In this document: one piece after another, positions 44,563 through 53,975 of the stretch | Numbering within the stretch: the first letter of the stretch is position 1 | How the letters are laid out: the number at the start of each line of letters is the position of its first letter | Source of the DNA: Roseburia lenta | GTDB taxonomy: Bacteria; Bacillota; Clostridia; Lachnospirales; Lachnospiraceae | Assembly (NCBI RefSeq): GCF_014287435.1 | Contig: NZ_JACOPG010000002.1 | Span: 248,001-312,000 of the forward strand | Reading direction: 5' to 3' | Length of the DNA: 64,000 nt | Program-made: the position numbers and the translations under genes | Notes under the pieces: model-generated | The model's input: the letters and a program-made list of their open reading frames with translations, nothing else | Database searches by the model: none | What the model was told of the DNA's origin: nothing

Positions 44563-46400
44563 TATACTCTCTTGAAGCGGTTTACCTGCTCATTCAACTG
44601 CTGGGAAATCGCCTGATTGTTTTCTGTTTCTGCCTGGATCTTGTTCATAGCCTCTACCAAAGATACGGCATTCTGTGCAACACCTGTCACATCCTGTGCG
44701 TTCTCATCAATAGCAGTAGAGATATCGTTGATACCATTGTTCATATCCTCAACGGTATTGCGGATCTCGTCTGTCTTGGCTGCGAACTGTCCCAATACTT
44801 CATTGATGCTGTCTGCATCTGCCTCGTACTGCTCCACAACCTTAACAAATCCATCGTAGTCCTGCATAACTTTTTCGTCGATAAAGGCAAGCATATTCTG
44901 TGAATTGGATGCCAGTTTCTCAACGGAACCGATAACCAGTTTGGAAATCTCCTGAATGTTGTTGGCAGTCTCACGGCTGCTGTCTGCAAGTTGACGGATC
45001 TCATCCGCAACAACGGCAAATCCCTTGCCTGCCTCGCCTGCTCTTGCAGCCTCAATGGATGCATTCAAAGCGAGTAAGTTGGTCTGGCTGGCAATATCCA
45101 AGATCTCGCCGGTCAATTCTGTGATCTTTTCTGCACTGCGGCTCTCCTCCACGGCATCTTCTACCATGCCACGGATCTCTACGATACGTCCGCTGGTCTC
45201 GTTCTTGCCTGAAATCGTCTCTGCATGCAGATTCTGTGCTCTGTCTTTGATCTCATGTACCAGATCGACACCGCCGCTGGCACTGTCTACCATGTTCTGT
45301 ACTTCTGCAAGGATAGCATCACTACCGGAAGTGATGGTACTAAGTGTTGCTGCGATCTCCTCCATGCTGGCTGCCATCTGCTGCATAGCGGCAGATACAT
45401 TGTCTGCATTGGCTGTGGAAGAATCTACAGAATCCAGAACAGCCTGTGCAGAAGATGTCATATTGTCTGCCTCAGACTTGAGGTTTTGCATAACATTCTG
45501 CAACTGATCCAAAAATCCGTTCATGCCCATTGCCATCTGACCGACTTCATCACCGTAACGCACCATGATACGCTCGGTCAGATCACCCTCGTTCTTGGAG
45601 ATCTTATCAGAGATCTGACGGATCTGCTCACCGGACTTCTTGGTCGGACGAACGATGGTCTTATAAACGATCAGAACCATAACGAGGATGATAAATACAA
45701 CCACACCGGAGCAGATATAGTTGATCTGACGGATACGGCTGATCGCCTGTGTATTGGTCCTTTCGATATTGGCTAATTCACTGTTAAATAATTCCTCGAA
45801 GTCACCCTGTGCGATCTGCACATAAGTATATGGTCCACCCAGGGCAGACAAAGTATTGGAAGCCGCCTCGATATCCCCCTGCTGACACTTGGTCAGGATC
45901 AACTCTGCGGAATCCAGGAAATCTTCCATCTTGACTTCCCATGCATCCACGCGGGAGATCAAGTTCTTGTCTCCTGTCTTCTTGACACATTTCTTGGTCG
46001 TATCCATATTGTCACGCACGGTCTGGATCGCTGATTCCAGTCCGGAGAAGTTGACATCCTTTGGACGGTTGACACAGGACTCTGCGTACTTTGCCGTCTG
46101 CTGATATGACTCTGCAGTCACGCTCTTTGCCTGCTCCAACTCCATATAGACGTTGACCAGTTTGTCGTTATTCTTCTCAACTGTGCCAAGGATGGAGATA
46201 TTAGCAAAAACAACGATCAAAAAGGAGATCCCCATGACCGCCATACAAGAATAGATCTTCATACCGATACTGGTCTTGTGTAACTTGCCCGGCTTTTTCT
46301 TTGCTTTCTCAGCCTTCTTGCCGCGAACCTTGGCAGCCTTCTCCTCTGTTAGTTTCTTTTCCTCTTTCGTTTTTGTCTTTTCTACACGTTCTTTTTCCAT
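44562..46400 (-). CDS. Methyl-accepting chemotaxis protein
   Basis: A 612-residue chemoreceptor. A highly charged Lys/Glu N-terminus (about 45 residues), transmembrane helix 1 ([20 protein letters not shown]), a ~150-residue extracellular four-helix sensor, helix 2 ([20 protein letters not shown]), a HAMP domain and a long cytoplasmic coiled coil whose tip has [20 protein letters not shown] and [15 protein letters not shown]. It would signal to CheA/CheW, implying a motile organism. The ATG at 46400 follows AAGGGG; a GTG six codons earlier overlaps that site. No che genes are adjacent. The ligand is unknown. Confidence 0.93.
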   Translation of the reverse strand: MEKERVEKTKTKEEKKLTEEKAAKVRGKKAEKAKKKPGKLHKTSIGMKIYSCMAVMGISFLIVVFANISILGTVEKNNDKLVNVYMELEQAKSVTAESYQQTAKYAESCVNRPKDVNFSGLESAIQTVRDNMDTTKKCVKKTGDKNLISRVDAWEVKMEDFLDSAELILTKCQQGDIEAASNTLSALGGPYTYVQIAQGDFEELFNSELANIERTNTQAISRIRQINYICSGVVVFIILVMVLIVYKTIVRPTKKSGEQIRQISDKISKNEGDLTERIMVRYGDEVGQMAMGMNGFLDQLQNVMQNLKSEADNMTSSAQAVLDSVDSSTANADNVSAAMQQMAASMEEIAATLSTITSGSDAILAEVQNMVDSASGGVDLVHEIKDRAQNLHAETISGKNETSGRIVEIRGMVEDAVEESRSAEKITELTGEILDIASQTNLLALNASIEAARAGEAGKGFAVVADEIRQLADSSRETANNIQEISKLVIGSVEKLASNSQNMLAFIDEKVMQDYDGFVKVVEQYEADADSINEVLGQFAAKTDEIRNTVEDMNNGINDISTAIDENAQDVTGVAQNAVSLVEAMNKIQAETENNQAISQQLNEQVNRFKRV

Positions 46401-46440
46401 AATACAGCCCCTTCTCACTATGTATTATCTATGATGTTTT

Positions 46441-46469
46441 ATTATATAGTTTCCGACAAAAAAAGACAA
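46441..46469 (-). promoter_or_regulatory. Promoter of the chemoreceptor gene
   Basis: On the minus strand TTGTCT (46469-46464), 17 bp, TATAAT (46446-46441). Its -35 lies in the T-run side of the terminator of the preceding glycosidase gene. Confidence 0.65.
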
Positions 46470-46495
46470 GGGCGATCCACAGATCGTCCCTGCCT
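46465..46495 (-). terminator. Terminator of the GH3 glycosidase gene
   Basis: On the minus strand AGGGACGATC pairs with GATCGCCCTT around TGTG (one G-T pair), followed by GTC and TTTTTTT. Confidence 0.8.
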
Positions 46496-46516
46496 TCTCT
46501 ATTCTTTCATATGCTG

Positions 46517-49500
46517 TTACTTTTGCTTTTTCTTTCTCGGTACAAAGCGAAGCACGGTCGTCACTGCCAGGAGTGCGATCAGAATACCGCATACGATATC
46601 CACTGCCATTGTGATCTTCTCTGTATCAGACGGTTCATCCACGAAATCGGTTCCCGGCATTGCACCAAGCATTGCCTTGGAATTTGCTACCGTATAAAGG
46701 ACACGGTGCATAGCCTCTCTCGCGTAGTGATAGGTTGCTGTATCATTTTTATCAAAATCAAATCGTGCAGAATCTGCTAAGTAGGTCAACTTGATGTCTC
46801 CGCCTGCCTCGATCATCTGGTAGCCATCCATGAATACACCGGTATTGGCATTATCTGTGATCATCATGCCGTTGAATGCCCATTCATTTCTGGCAATGCC
46901 GGTCAAAAGATTGTAACTTCCGCCGGTCCAGGTATAACCGATACGGTTAAATGCGGTCATGACTGCCTGACATGCACGGATCTGTCTGGTCGCGTTCTCA
47001 TAAGTGCCATCGCTCTTTTGCTCCAAATAGTTGAGTTCCACATCGCCCAGTTTCATGCACATTTCAAATGGCTTTAAGTAGATCTCTCTTGCAGACTGCT
47101 CATTGAGCCATGTTGCAAGTCCGTACTGTCCGTCACGGTCGCCTCGGTGATCTTCCTGATCGTTAAAGGCAAAGTGCTTGATGTAAGCATATACACCCTT
47201 GGTTGCTGCACCGTAAACCTGGTTGGATGCAACAGCACCAGAGAGGTAAGGATCCTCGGAATAATACTCACCGTTACGTCCTGAGAACGGTGTACGATGG
47301 ATATTCATAGATGGTGCATACCAGCCGTCCATGCCACCGATGATCGCCTCATTACCGATCATGGTTCCCATTTCTCTTGCCAGTTCCTGATTCCAGGTCT
47401 GTGCCAGTGTCATAGAGTTCGGATAATATTTCCCGGTTCCGCCATAGATCAGTCCGTTTGCAGAATCCGCATCGGTACAGAATGGCATATCAATGGAATC
47501 AATATACTCAATACCATAACCGGAAAGTCCGATCGTGTTGTAGTAATCTTCATAAGTCAATTCGTCCAGAAGGTCATCCCACTGTGGATCATCAAAATCA
47601 AGTCCACGCATCTGGATCAGGGTCAAACCGTTTTTCTTTCCGTAAACGATCTTGTCATCAAACTCGGATGCATCGACCGGTGATCCGGAATCAAAGGAAT
47701 CTAATGCCTTTAAGCCACCTGCATCAATGGTCTTGCTGTAAACATAAGATGCAGGATTGCCATCTTTGTCACTACCGTTGATCTCATTGCCCCAGGTACT
47801 GATCTCATCTGTCGGCTCCCCATCATGTGTCGGGAAAGTTCCGGTCCAGTCATTTCTGGCCAGATAGTTCACATCACCCTTGGCATCATCAAACTGGTTG
47901 GTGATCTCTGCACCACTATAGGTATCCTTGGCATAAGTTGTCAGATCAGTGTCTGCATTCTCCGGCTCGTACGTGGTTACCATGGATGCATCCCCTGCCT
48001 CTGTCATGCCATCTGCGGTCGTCTTGCCCTTTGCGGTCAAAATATTGTTGATGGCTTCATGTGCATCTTTTGCTGCTGTGATGTAATATGTGCCGGCATC
48101 CAGGATATAGGTCTTTGCGCCATTGGCATCATATGCCTTAAACTGTTCTTCATCAAAGGTCATGGTGACAGTCTCAGATGCGCCCGGCTCCAAGACAGAT
48201 GTCTTTCCATATGCCAACAGTTCTACGGACGGCTTCTCTACTCCGTTTTTCTTGTCATAATCGGTATATGGACTTTGTGCGTAAAGTTCTACGACATCTT
48301 TTCCTGCGACAGATCCTGTATTGGTCACTTCAACCGTAGCGGTTGCGCTTCCATCTTTCCAGGTGATCTGTGGTGCGTTCCAAGAGAAAGTCGTGTAGGA
48401 AAGTCCATAACCAAACGGATAGCATACCTCAGAAGCATAGTCATAATCTCCTGCATTGCCCTGTCCTAATACAACATCCTCATAGCGTGTCTCATAGTAA
48501 CGGTAACCGACATAGACACCTTCTTCATAACTAACATAGTTATATTTGGTTGCATCGCCATTTTCATCATAATACTGGTAATCACCAAAGTTCTGTGCAG
48601 CCGGTGATGCAAGGGCATCTGCTGCAAAGGTATCTACGGTTCTGCCGGATGGATTGACCTCTCCGCTCAAGATCTCTGGCAAAGAAGAAAGACCACTCGG
48701 TGCTAAAACGATCGACTTGATATTAGCATAGTCATTAACCCAGTCCAGTTCTAAGGCTGCATTGGAATTGACCACCAGTACCACATTGTCAAAGTTATCA
48801 TTTAAATAAGATAAGATTTCCAACTCTACGGAATCCGGCTCCAGATAAGACTTGGTCTGGTCTTCTGCCTTGTCTGTGTGATTATACATAGAACGCGGCA
48901 TATCACGACCTTCGCCAGCCACTCTCTTTAAGACATAGACTGCGGTCGTACCGGAAAGACTGTCTACCACCTTGTCGTCTGCCGTGATCTTTTCCAACGG
49001 GCACTCATTGATGGCAAAGTCTTCTTCATCACCAAAACTGATAGAGCCTGTGCCAAGTCCATAAGATGATCCGTCGCCCTTGTCATAGAACTTCCAAAGA
49101 GTCTTATTGACGGTATAGCCGTCTGCTTCAAAATCCTCTTTCAGACTGCCGCTGCCATGTCCCATGATACCGGCATGTGTTGTAACGGTAACGGAGTTTC
49201 TGCTAAAGAAACTGATCGGCGTATCCTTGGAAAGTGGAAGTGCATTGTCCTCATTTTTCAAAAGCACAATACCCTCATCCGCGATCTGGTCTGCCAGAGC
49301 ATCTTCTGCCGCTCCGATCTCATCCTCCGAATAATCACTCTTGTTATAATCCAGATCCAATCCCTTAGTATCCACGCCGGAGTTGTCGATCACAGAGTCA
49401 TTGGCTCCCATCATGGCATTTACCATACGATTGTTATCCGTCAAAAGTGTGTTAGCAGCCACGATCGCTGCGACCATGACCGCAATCAGGATCAATGATA

Positions 49501-49558
49501 TGACGGTCTTGATGATCTTGCTTCGTCTGGTCGGCTGCTTTTTTTCCTTTTTCCTCAT
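46517..49558 (-). CDS. Membrane-anchored, circularly permuted GH3 glycoside hydrolase
   Basis: A 1,013-residue beta-glucosidase/xylosidase-like protein. Hydrophobic helices at both ends (about 15-40 and 980-1000, then RKKKQK) suggest an extracellular enzyme held by two anchors. Domain order is reversed from classic GH3: the C-domain start (EGIVLLKNEDNALPL near 95) comes first, a fibronectin-III-like domain (VELYAQSPY, then GASETVTMTF) follows, and the barrel domain lies last, with YAPSMNIHRTPFSGRNGEYY, KHFAFNDQE and the nucleophile Asp in GMMITDNANTGV near 905. Permuted GH3 enzymes are known from gut Firmicutes. AAGGAGG precedes the ATG. The sugar specificity is not readable. Confidence 0.9.
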   Translation of the reverse strand: MRKKEKKQPTRRSKIIKTVISLILIAVMVAAIVAANTLLTDNNRMVNAMMGANDSVIDNSGVDTKGLDLDYNKSDYSEDEIGAAEDALADQIADEGIVLLKNEDNALPLSKDTPISFFSRNSVTVTTHAGIMGHGSGSLKEDFEADGYTVNKTLWKFYDKGDGSSYGLGTGSISFGDEEDFAINECPLEKITADDKVVDSLSGTTAVYVLKRVAGEGRDMPRSMYNHTDKAEDQTKSYLEPDSVELEILSYLNDNFDNVVLVVNSNAALELDWVNDYANIKSIVLAPSGLSSLPEILSGEVNPSGRTVDTFAADALASPAAQNFGDYQYYDENGDATKYNYVSYEEGVYVGYRYYETRYEDVVLGQGNAGDYDYASEVCYPFGYGLSYTTFSWNAPQITWKDGSATATVEVTNTGSVAGKDVVELYAQSPYTDYDKKNGVEKPSVELLAYGKTSVLEPGASETVTMTFDEEQFKAYDANGAKTYILDAGTYYITAAKDAHEAINNILTAKGKTTADGMTEAGDASMVTTYEPENADTDLTTYAKDTYSGAEITNQFDDAKGDVNYLARNDWTGTFPTHDGEPTDEISTWGNEINGSDKDGNPASYVYSKTIDAGGLKALDSFDSGSPVDASEFDDKIVYGKKNGLTLIQMRGLDFDDPQWDDLLDELTYEDYYNTIGLSGYGIEYIDSIDMPFCTDADSANGLIYGGTGKYYPNSMTLAQTWNQELAREMGTMIGNEAIIGGMDGWYAPSMNIHRTPFSGRNGEYYSEDPYLSGAVASNQVYGAATKGVYAYIKHFAFNDQEDHRGDRDGQYGLATWLNEQSAREIYLKPFEMCMKLGDVELNYLEQKSDGTYENATRQIRACQAVMTAFNRIGYTWTGGSYNLLTGIARNEWAFNGMMITDNANTGVFMDGYQMIEAGGDIKLTYLADSARFDFDKNDTATYHYAREAMHRVLYTVANSKAMLGAMPGTDFVDEPSDTEKITMAVDIVCGILIALLAVTTVLRFVPRKKKQK

Positions 49559-49693
49559 AACGAAAAACCTCCTTCTTACATTTTGCGGTAACGCACAAAG
49601 CGCTACCCCATCTTTGTAAAAGAGAGGTTAGCATACTTTTTCTTTTTGTGAACAATGTGTGTCCTGTTCTGTCATTTTTGTGTCGTAATCGGT
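49559..49693 (-). promoter_or_regulatory. Upstream region of the GH3 gene
   Basis: On the minus strand it carries clustered ACA-rich motifs (GACACAAAAATGACAGAACA and GGACACACATTG, about 49656-49684), then TTGTTC with a weak -10 about 16 bp on. It lies next to a LytTR regulator gene pair, whose members bind pairs of short direct repeats; that link is inference. Confidence 0.35.
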
Positions 49694-51004
49694 CTATCGG
49701 CTCCGTGGAATGGTAATACGCAGGACAAAGATATCCTGCCCGGTCTCTAAGGTTAGAAAGCCTCCATACTTTTCCGCCATGGTGCGGATACTCTCCATGC
49801 CAAAGCCGTGATAATCCTTATCTTCCTTGCAGGTCTGGGGCAGACCATGCTTAAAGTGCAGTGCCTCGCTATATGGGTTTTCGATCTGGATAAAGATCAG
49901 ATTGACCTTTTCATGGATCAGAATACTGATACAGCGCTTTTCTTCCTCCACCTTGCGGTTCGCCTCAATAGCATTGTCCAGAGCATTGCCAAAGAGGGTG
50001 TATATGTCTATGGCATCCATAAAAAAGAGGAGTTTGCCATCGATGATCCCATGCATGCGGATGCCGTTTTCCTGACAGACCAGACTCTTTTCCGTCAGGA
50101 CGGTATCGAGGATAGGATTGCCGGTATGTAGGATGGAGTCATAGATCATGACAGATTTCTCGATGGAGTCTACGACCTGCCTACGCTCCTCGGAATCCGT
50201 GATGTTGCGGAGTCCTGCGATCTGGTGTTTCAGGTCATGGCACTTACGGTTGATCAGTTCGATGTTCTCCTTGGAGAGTTCATACTGCGCCTTATTCATC
50301 ATAAAGAGTTGTTCCTGCGCCGACATCTCTTTTTGCAGATGCCACTGTCCCATATAGTTTCGCTGGTTGATCATGACAAAGAGACAGCAGACCAATCCAT
50401 AGATCCCGTGCAACGTCCGAAATCCCCAGAAAGAGGAGGCCAGACTCATCAGAAGCACGATAAAGAGCGTAACCAGAGTCATCCAAAGCGAAGTGATGGC
50501 ATCTGTCTCATAGTGATGATTTTGCACCATCTTCTTGGCGAAGAAGAAGTAAAAAAAGACATAAGCTCCCAGATGAATAAGCAGATAACAAAGGTGGGGG
50601 CTTTCCGCGATCTGGCTATGGGTCGCACTGTTGACCAGAAGGCGGATGCAATATGCCACATGCTCGGTCGCATAGCCCATCATGATACACAAGACCGCTT
50701 CCTTGAGCGTCACTTCATAGCAAAAAAGGATTGCCAGCAACATTGCCACGAGCAGGACAGCGTAGAGCAGGACATATACAAACAAAGAGGTCAATGCCGC
50801 CAGATCTCCGTGTCCCGGGATCGGAATAAGGCCAGCCAGTTGTGGGAAAAACTGCATCCAGACCGCCTCAACGATCAAAAGTACGAGACCGGTCAAAAGA
50901 CAGCGCCAGCCTCCACCCTTTCTGATTCGCAGCGGCAGTACATAGATCAGGATTGCCAGAAACAATTCCATTGGAAAAATAAATTGATGTAGAAATGCTA
51001 ACAT
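49694..51004 (-). CDS. GHKL sensor histidine kinase (AgrC/LytS-like)
   Basis: A 436-residue kinase. About six membrane helices fill residues 1-210; the cytoplasmic part has the phospho-accepting histidine region INRKCHDLKHQIAGLRNI, the N box FGNALDNAIEAN and the G box GFGMESIRTMAEKYGG with a GHKL-type ATPase. This class pairs with LytTR response regulators and often senses peptides or other extracellular signals. It lies 9 bp after the regulator gene. No AgrD-like peptide gene is seen nearby. Confidence 0.9.
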   Translation of the reverse strand: MLAFLHQFIFPMELFLAILIYVLPLRIRKGGGWRCLLTGLVLLIVEAVWMQFFPQLAGLIPIPGHGDLAALTSLFVYVLLYAVLLVAMLLAILFCYEVTLKEAVLCIMMGYATEHVAYCIRLLVNSATHSQIAESPHLCYLLIHLGAYVFFYFFFAKKMVQNHHYETDAITSLWMTLVTLFIVLLMSLASSFWGFRTLHGIYGLVCCLFVMINQRNYMGQWHLQKEMSAQEQLFMMNKAQYELSKENIELINRKCHDLKHQIAGLRNITDSEERRQVVDSIEKSVMIYDSILHTGNPILDTVLTEKSLVCQENGIRMHGIIDGKLLFFMDAIDIYTLFGNALDNAIEANRKVEEEKRCISILIHEKVNLIFIQIENPYSEALHFKHGLPQTCKEDKDYHGFGMESIRTMAEKYGGFLTLETGQDIFVLRITIPRSR

Positions 51005-51013
51005 GAATCCTCC

Positions 51014-51730
51014 TTACCTATCATAACCGGCTTCCAAAAACTGACTGAGTTCCTGTAAGAAAGGCTTTTTTCTGGATCTGGAAAAAGGCAGATGATAGGT
51101 GCCGACCTGCACATCATCCTTATCTACACTGATCACATTTTTTAGGTTGACCAGATACGCCTGATTGCAACGGCTGAAATGATAGTCTGCGAACTCCTTT
51201 TCCGCTTCTGCCATGGAAGAACGCATGGTATAGGTCTCGTGGGCGGTCACATAATAGACATTGTGATTGCGGACTTCGATATACAAAATATCATCCGAGG
51301 ACACCTTTTCCCTGCGTCCGTCCTTTTGTAGCATGACATATTTCTTTTTGCCCTGCTTTTCCACCACGCCGATCGCCTTGGTAAGTTTTGGCTCAAATCT
51401 GCCGTAATCGATCGGCTTTAAGATAAAATCCAGAGCATCCACTTCATAGCCCGCTACCGCGTACTGCGCCATAGTCGTGATAAAGATGATGACGACTGCC
51501 TGATCCATACTGCGGATCTTTCTTGCCGCTTTCATCCCATCTAAATGCTTCATCTTGATATCCATAAGCAGGATGTCAAAGCCACCGTGATAATCATCAA
51601 CCAGATCCATCCCATCCGAAAAGACGCTTGTGGCAATGTCAGCAAAATGCTCCTCGCGATACCGCTTGATATAGGAAAGCAAGGTATCCTGATATTCTTT
51701 TTCATCCTCTACGATTGCGATTCGTATCAT
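51014..51730 (-). CDS. LytTR-family response regulator
   Basis: A 238-residue regulator. The receiver domain (about 1-120) has IVEDE, the phosphorylated Asp in LLMDIKMKHLDG, and KPID; the LytTR DNA-binding domain (about 135-235) contains ILYIEVRNHNVYYVTAHETY, FSRCNQAYLVNLKNVISVDK and LPFSRSRKKPFL. LytTR proteins bind paired direct repeats at promoters. It follows the MATE gene by 20 bp and precedes its kinase. Confidence 0.92.
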   Translation of the reverse strand: MIRIAIVEDEKEYQDTLLSYIKRYREEHFADIATSVFSDGMDLVDDYHGGFDILLMDIKMKHLDGMKAARKIRSMDQAVVIIFITTMAQYAVAGYEVDALDFILKPIDYGRFEPKLTKAIGVVEKQGKKKYVMLQKDGRREKVSSDDILYIEVRNHNVYYVTAHETYTMRSSMAEAEKEFADYHFSRCNQAYLVNLKNVISVDKDDVQVGTYHLPFSRSRKKPFLQELSQFLEAGYDR

Positions 51731-51750
51731 GTAAAATCCCCCAAAATCAT

Positions 51751-53124
51751 TTAATTCTTTGCAAACTCCGGTCTGCGCATCTCAAGAACAACCAGTATTG
51801 TGCAGACGATCGTCGCTACCAGATCCGCGATCGGTCCCGCATACATGACTCCGTCGATCCCCATAAAACGCGGCAGAATCAGAAGCAGTGGCAGAAGAAA
51901 GATGATCTGTCTTGTCAACGACATAAAAATACCCTTTTTCGGTTTACCGATCGCCGTGAAAAAGTTGGCTGAAATCGGCTGCATAAAGCACAGGCAGATA
52001 AAAAACAGGTACTTGCGGAAGAAATTCACGCCAAAATCAAAGTAAAGTTCCGATCCGTTACCAAAGATGGAAATGATCTGTCTCGGAAATGCCTGAAAAA
52101 GGACAAAGGAGATCACGCAGATGACAGCAGAAATGCGAATCGCCATAAAGTAGGATTTCTTCACGCGGCCATACGTTTTTGCCCCATAGTTGAAACTGAC
52201 GATCGGCTGCAAGCCCTGGGAAATACCGATGACAAATGCCATGACGATCATGGATACCTTGGCGATGATACCGGAGCAGGCGATCGGGATAGACTCGCCG
52301 TAGATGGACAAACCGCCGTAGTATTTAAGGGTACGGTTGAGCACGATCTGTACCAGCATCATTGCCAACTGGTTAAAGCAAGGTGCCGCGCCAAGTGATA
52401 CAACCGAAAGGACGACCTCTGCCTTTGGCAAAAAAGCGTCCCTATGCAATGGCACAGTCTTATAATGTGACAGATAGACAATAACCATGATACTGGCAAT
52501 GACCTGTCCAATCACGGTTGCAGCCGCGGCTCCTGTCATACCCCAGCCAAAACCAAAGACAAAGATGGCATCCAGAACTGTATTTACCACAGCACCGACA
52601 ATGTTGATCGCCATGGTCATCTTTGGACTGCCGTCTGCACGCACCAGATGTCCGCCTCCGGTAGACAGGATCAAAAACGGAAAGCCCAATGCCGTGATCC
52701 TCGTATATTCCATAGCATAAGGCAGGACTTCTTCCGGCGAACCGAAAAAGCGCAAAAGCGGCGCTAAGAATAACAGTGTGACCGCGGATAAGACAACGCC
52801 TAATACCAGCATGACCGTAGCCGAATTGCCAATGTATTTTCCGGCGCCCTTAGAGTCTCCCCGCCCCATAGAAAGATTAAAGGTAGACGCACCGCCGATA
52901 CCCATCAAAAGCGCGATCGCCACGCAGGACGTGTTGAGGGGGAAGGCGATATTGGTCGCTGCATTTCCCAACTCCCCTACCGCATTACCGATAAAGAACT
53001 GGTCTACAATATTATAAAGGGAAGATACCAGCATGGCGATGATGCTTGGTATGGCAAACTGGCGCAGCAGTTTATTTTCCGGGACATATCCCAAAGGATT
53101 GTCCGATCTGATTTCCTTTTCCAT
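51751..53124 (-). CDS. MATE-family multidrug/sodium exporter
   Basis: A 457-residue protein with twelve predicted membrane helices in two six-helix halves; the N-half has LYNIVDQFFIGNAVGELGNA and the C-half repeats the pattern (ISQGLQPIVSFNYGAK). MATE proteins use Na+ or H+ gradients to export drugs and metabolites. The same-strand LytTR/GHKL pair follows after 20 bp, so these genes may share a transcript and the system may control export. The substrate is unknown. Confidence 0.92.
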   Translation of the reverse strand: MEKEIRSDNPLGYVPENKLLRQFAIPSIIAMLVSSLYNIVDQFFIGNAVGELGNAATNIAFPLNTSCVAIALLMGIGGASTFNLSMGRGDSKGAGKYIGNSATVMLVLGVVLSAVTLLFLAPLLRFFGSPEEVLPYAMEYTRITALGFPFLILSTGGGHLVRADGSPKMTMAINIVGAVVNTVLDAIFVFGFGWGMTGAAAATVIGQVIASIMVIVYLSHYKTVPLHRDAFLPKAEVVLSVVSLGAAPCFNQLAMMLVQIVLNRTLKYYGGLSIYGESIPIACSGIIAKVSMIVMAFVIGISQGLQPIVSFNYGAKTYGRVKKSYFMAIRISAVICVISFVLFQAFPRQIISIFGNGSELYFDFGVNFFRKYLFFICLCFMQPISANFFTAIGKPKKGIFMSLTRQIIFLLPLLLILPRFMGIDGVMYAGPIADLVATIVCTILVVLEMRRPEFAKN

Positions 53125-53195
53125 AAATATAACCTCTTTTCCATTTTATTTTACACAAATTCCTCTGATTTACCAGTAAGAATACACAAATAAAA

Positions 53196-53219
53196 AAGCA
53201 CACCCCAAAGGATGTGCTT
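53196..53219 (-). terminator. Terminator after bioY
   Basis: On the minus strand AAGCACA pairs with TGTGCTT around a ten-base loop, followed by TTTTTATTT. It separates bioY from the MATE gene. Confidence 0.8.
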
Positions 53220-53240
53220 CCTGACAGCGAACCGTTTCTC

Positions 53241-53798
53241 TTATAATTTTACATGTCTTTTCAGACGCTTGGTAAGGATCAAAGCAATACCGATCTTGCA
53301 GAGATCCGGAATGATAAACGGGATAACACACCAGCCAAGTACGGCTACGATGCCGACAGCACCTGTATTTGCAGTGTAAGCGATCATGAACCACATGGTT
53401 CCAAAAGCATAGCATACAATCAGACCTAATACCATAGAAAGACCTAATACCCATGTCTTTTCGCCAAATTTTGCTGTGATAGCCCACATAACGAGGGCAG
53501 AGAAAACAAAGCCAACGATATAACCGCCGCTATTGCCGAGCAGGGCGCCAATACCACCGGAAAATCCGGCAAAGACCGGAACGCCAATGGCTCCCAATAA
53601 TACATATGTTAAAACTGCGATCGTGCCTCTTTTTCCTCCTAAAAGACCTACTGCCATAAAGACTGCAAATGTCTGTAAGGTAAATGGAACCGTTGCCGGA
53701 ATGGAAATCCAAGAACAGATTGCCATAACTGCAACAAAGAGTCCGATATACGCAATGTCTACGGTACGAAGTGCTGTTGTTTTTGCCTGTGCATTCAT
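53241..53798 (-). CDS. bioY: BioY biotin transporter (ECF S component)
   Basis: A 185-residue membrane protein with about six helices. The BioY pattern is clear: ICSWISIPATVPFTLQTFAV, GLLGGKRGTIAVLTYVLLGA, GVPVFAGFSGGIGALLGNSGGY. BioY captures biotin and couples to the shared EcfAAT energising module, whose genes are not here. No biotin synthesis genes are adjacent, so the cell may depend on uptake. AAAGGAG precedes the ATG. Its promoter contains a perfect inverted repeat, a possible operator. Confidence 0.94.
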   Translation of the reverse strand: MNAQAKTTALRTVDIAYIGLFVAVMAICSWISIPATVPFTLQTFAVFMAVGLLGGKRGTIAVLTYVLLGAIGVPVFAGFSGGIGALLGNSGGYIVGFVFSALVMWAITAKFGEKTWVLGLSMVLGLIVCYAFGTMWFMIAYTANTGAVGIVAVLGWCVIPFIIPDLCKIGIALILTKRLKRHVKL

Positions 53799-53844
53799 GA
53801 TAACTTCTCCTTTAACTTGTCTTATTTATAACTTTTCCTTACTC

Positions 53845-53873
53845 AGAATAAAAGATTGTTTAATCTTTGTCAA
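53845..53873 (-). promoter_or_regulatory. bioY promoter whose spacer is a palindrome
   Basis: On the minus strand TTGACA (53873-53868), 17 bp, TATTCT (53850-53845). The spacer is AAAGATTAAACAATCTTT-like: AAAGATT and AATCTTT are perfect arms around 4 bp (53851-53868). A bound repressor would block RNA polymerase. It does not resemble the BirA operator I know (GTTAAC-type arms). Confidence 0.7.
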
Positions 53874-53895
53874 ATTAAAATTACATATTTCTATT

Positions 53896-53924
53896 TTGAC
53901 TATTAGTATTTCTTATAGTATCTT
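53896..53924 (+). promoter_or_regulatory. Promoter of the CmpB-type membrane protein gene
   Basis: TTGACT (53896-53901), 17 bp, TATCTT (53919-53924); a second TATAAT at 53932-53937 lies further on. The AAAGAAAGGA before the ATG provides the ribosome binding site. The region is divergent from bioY. Confidence 0.55.
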
Positions 53925-53975
53925 ATTTTTGTATAATCTTTAGCACCGGTAGCAGCTCAAAGAAAGGATAATTCT

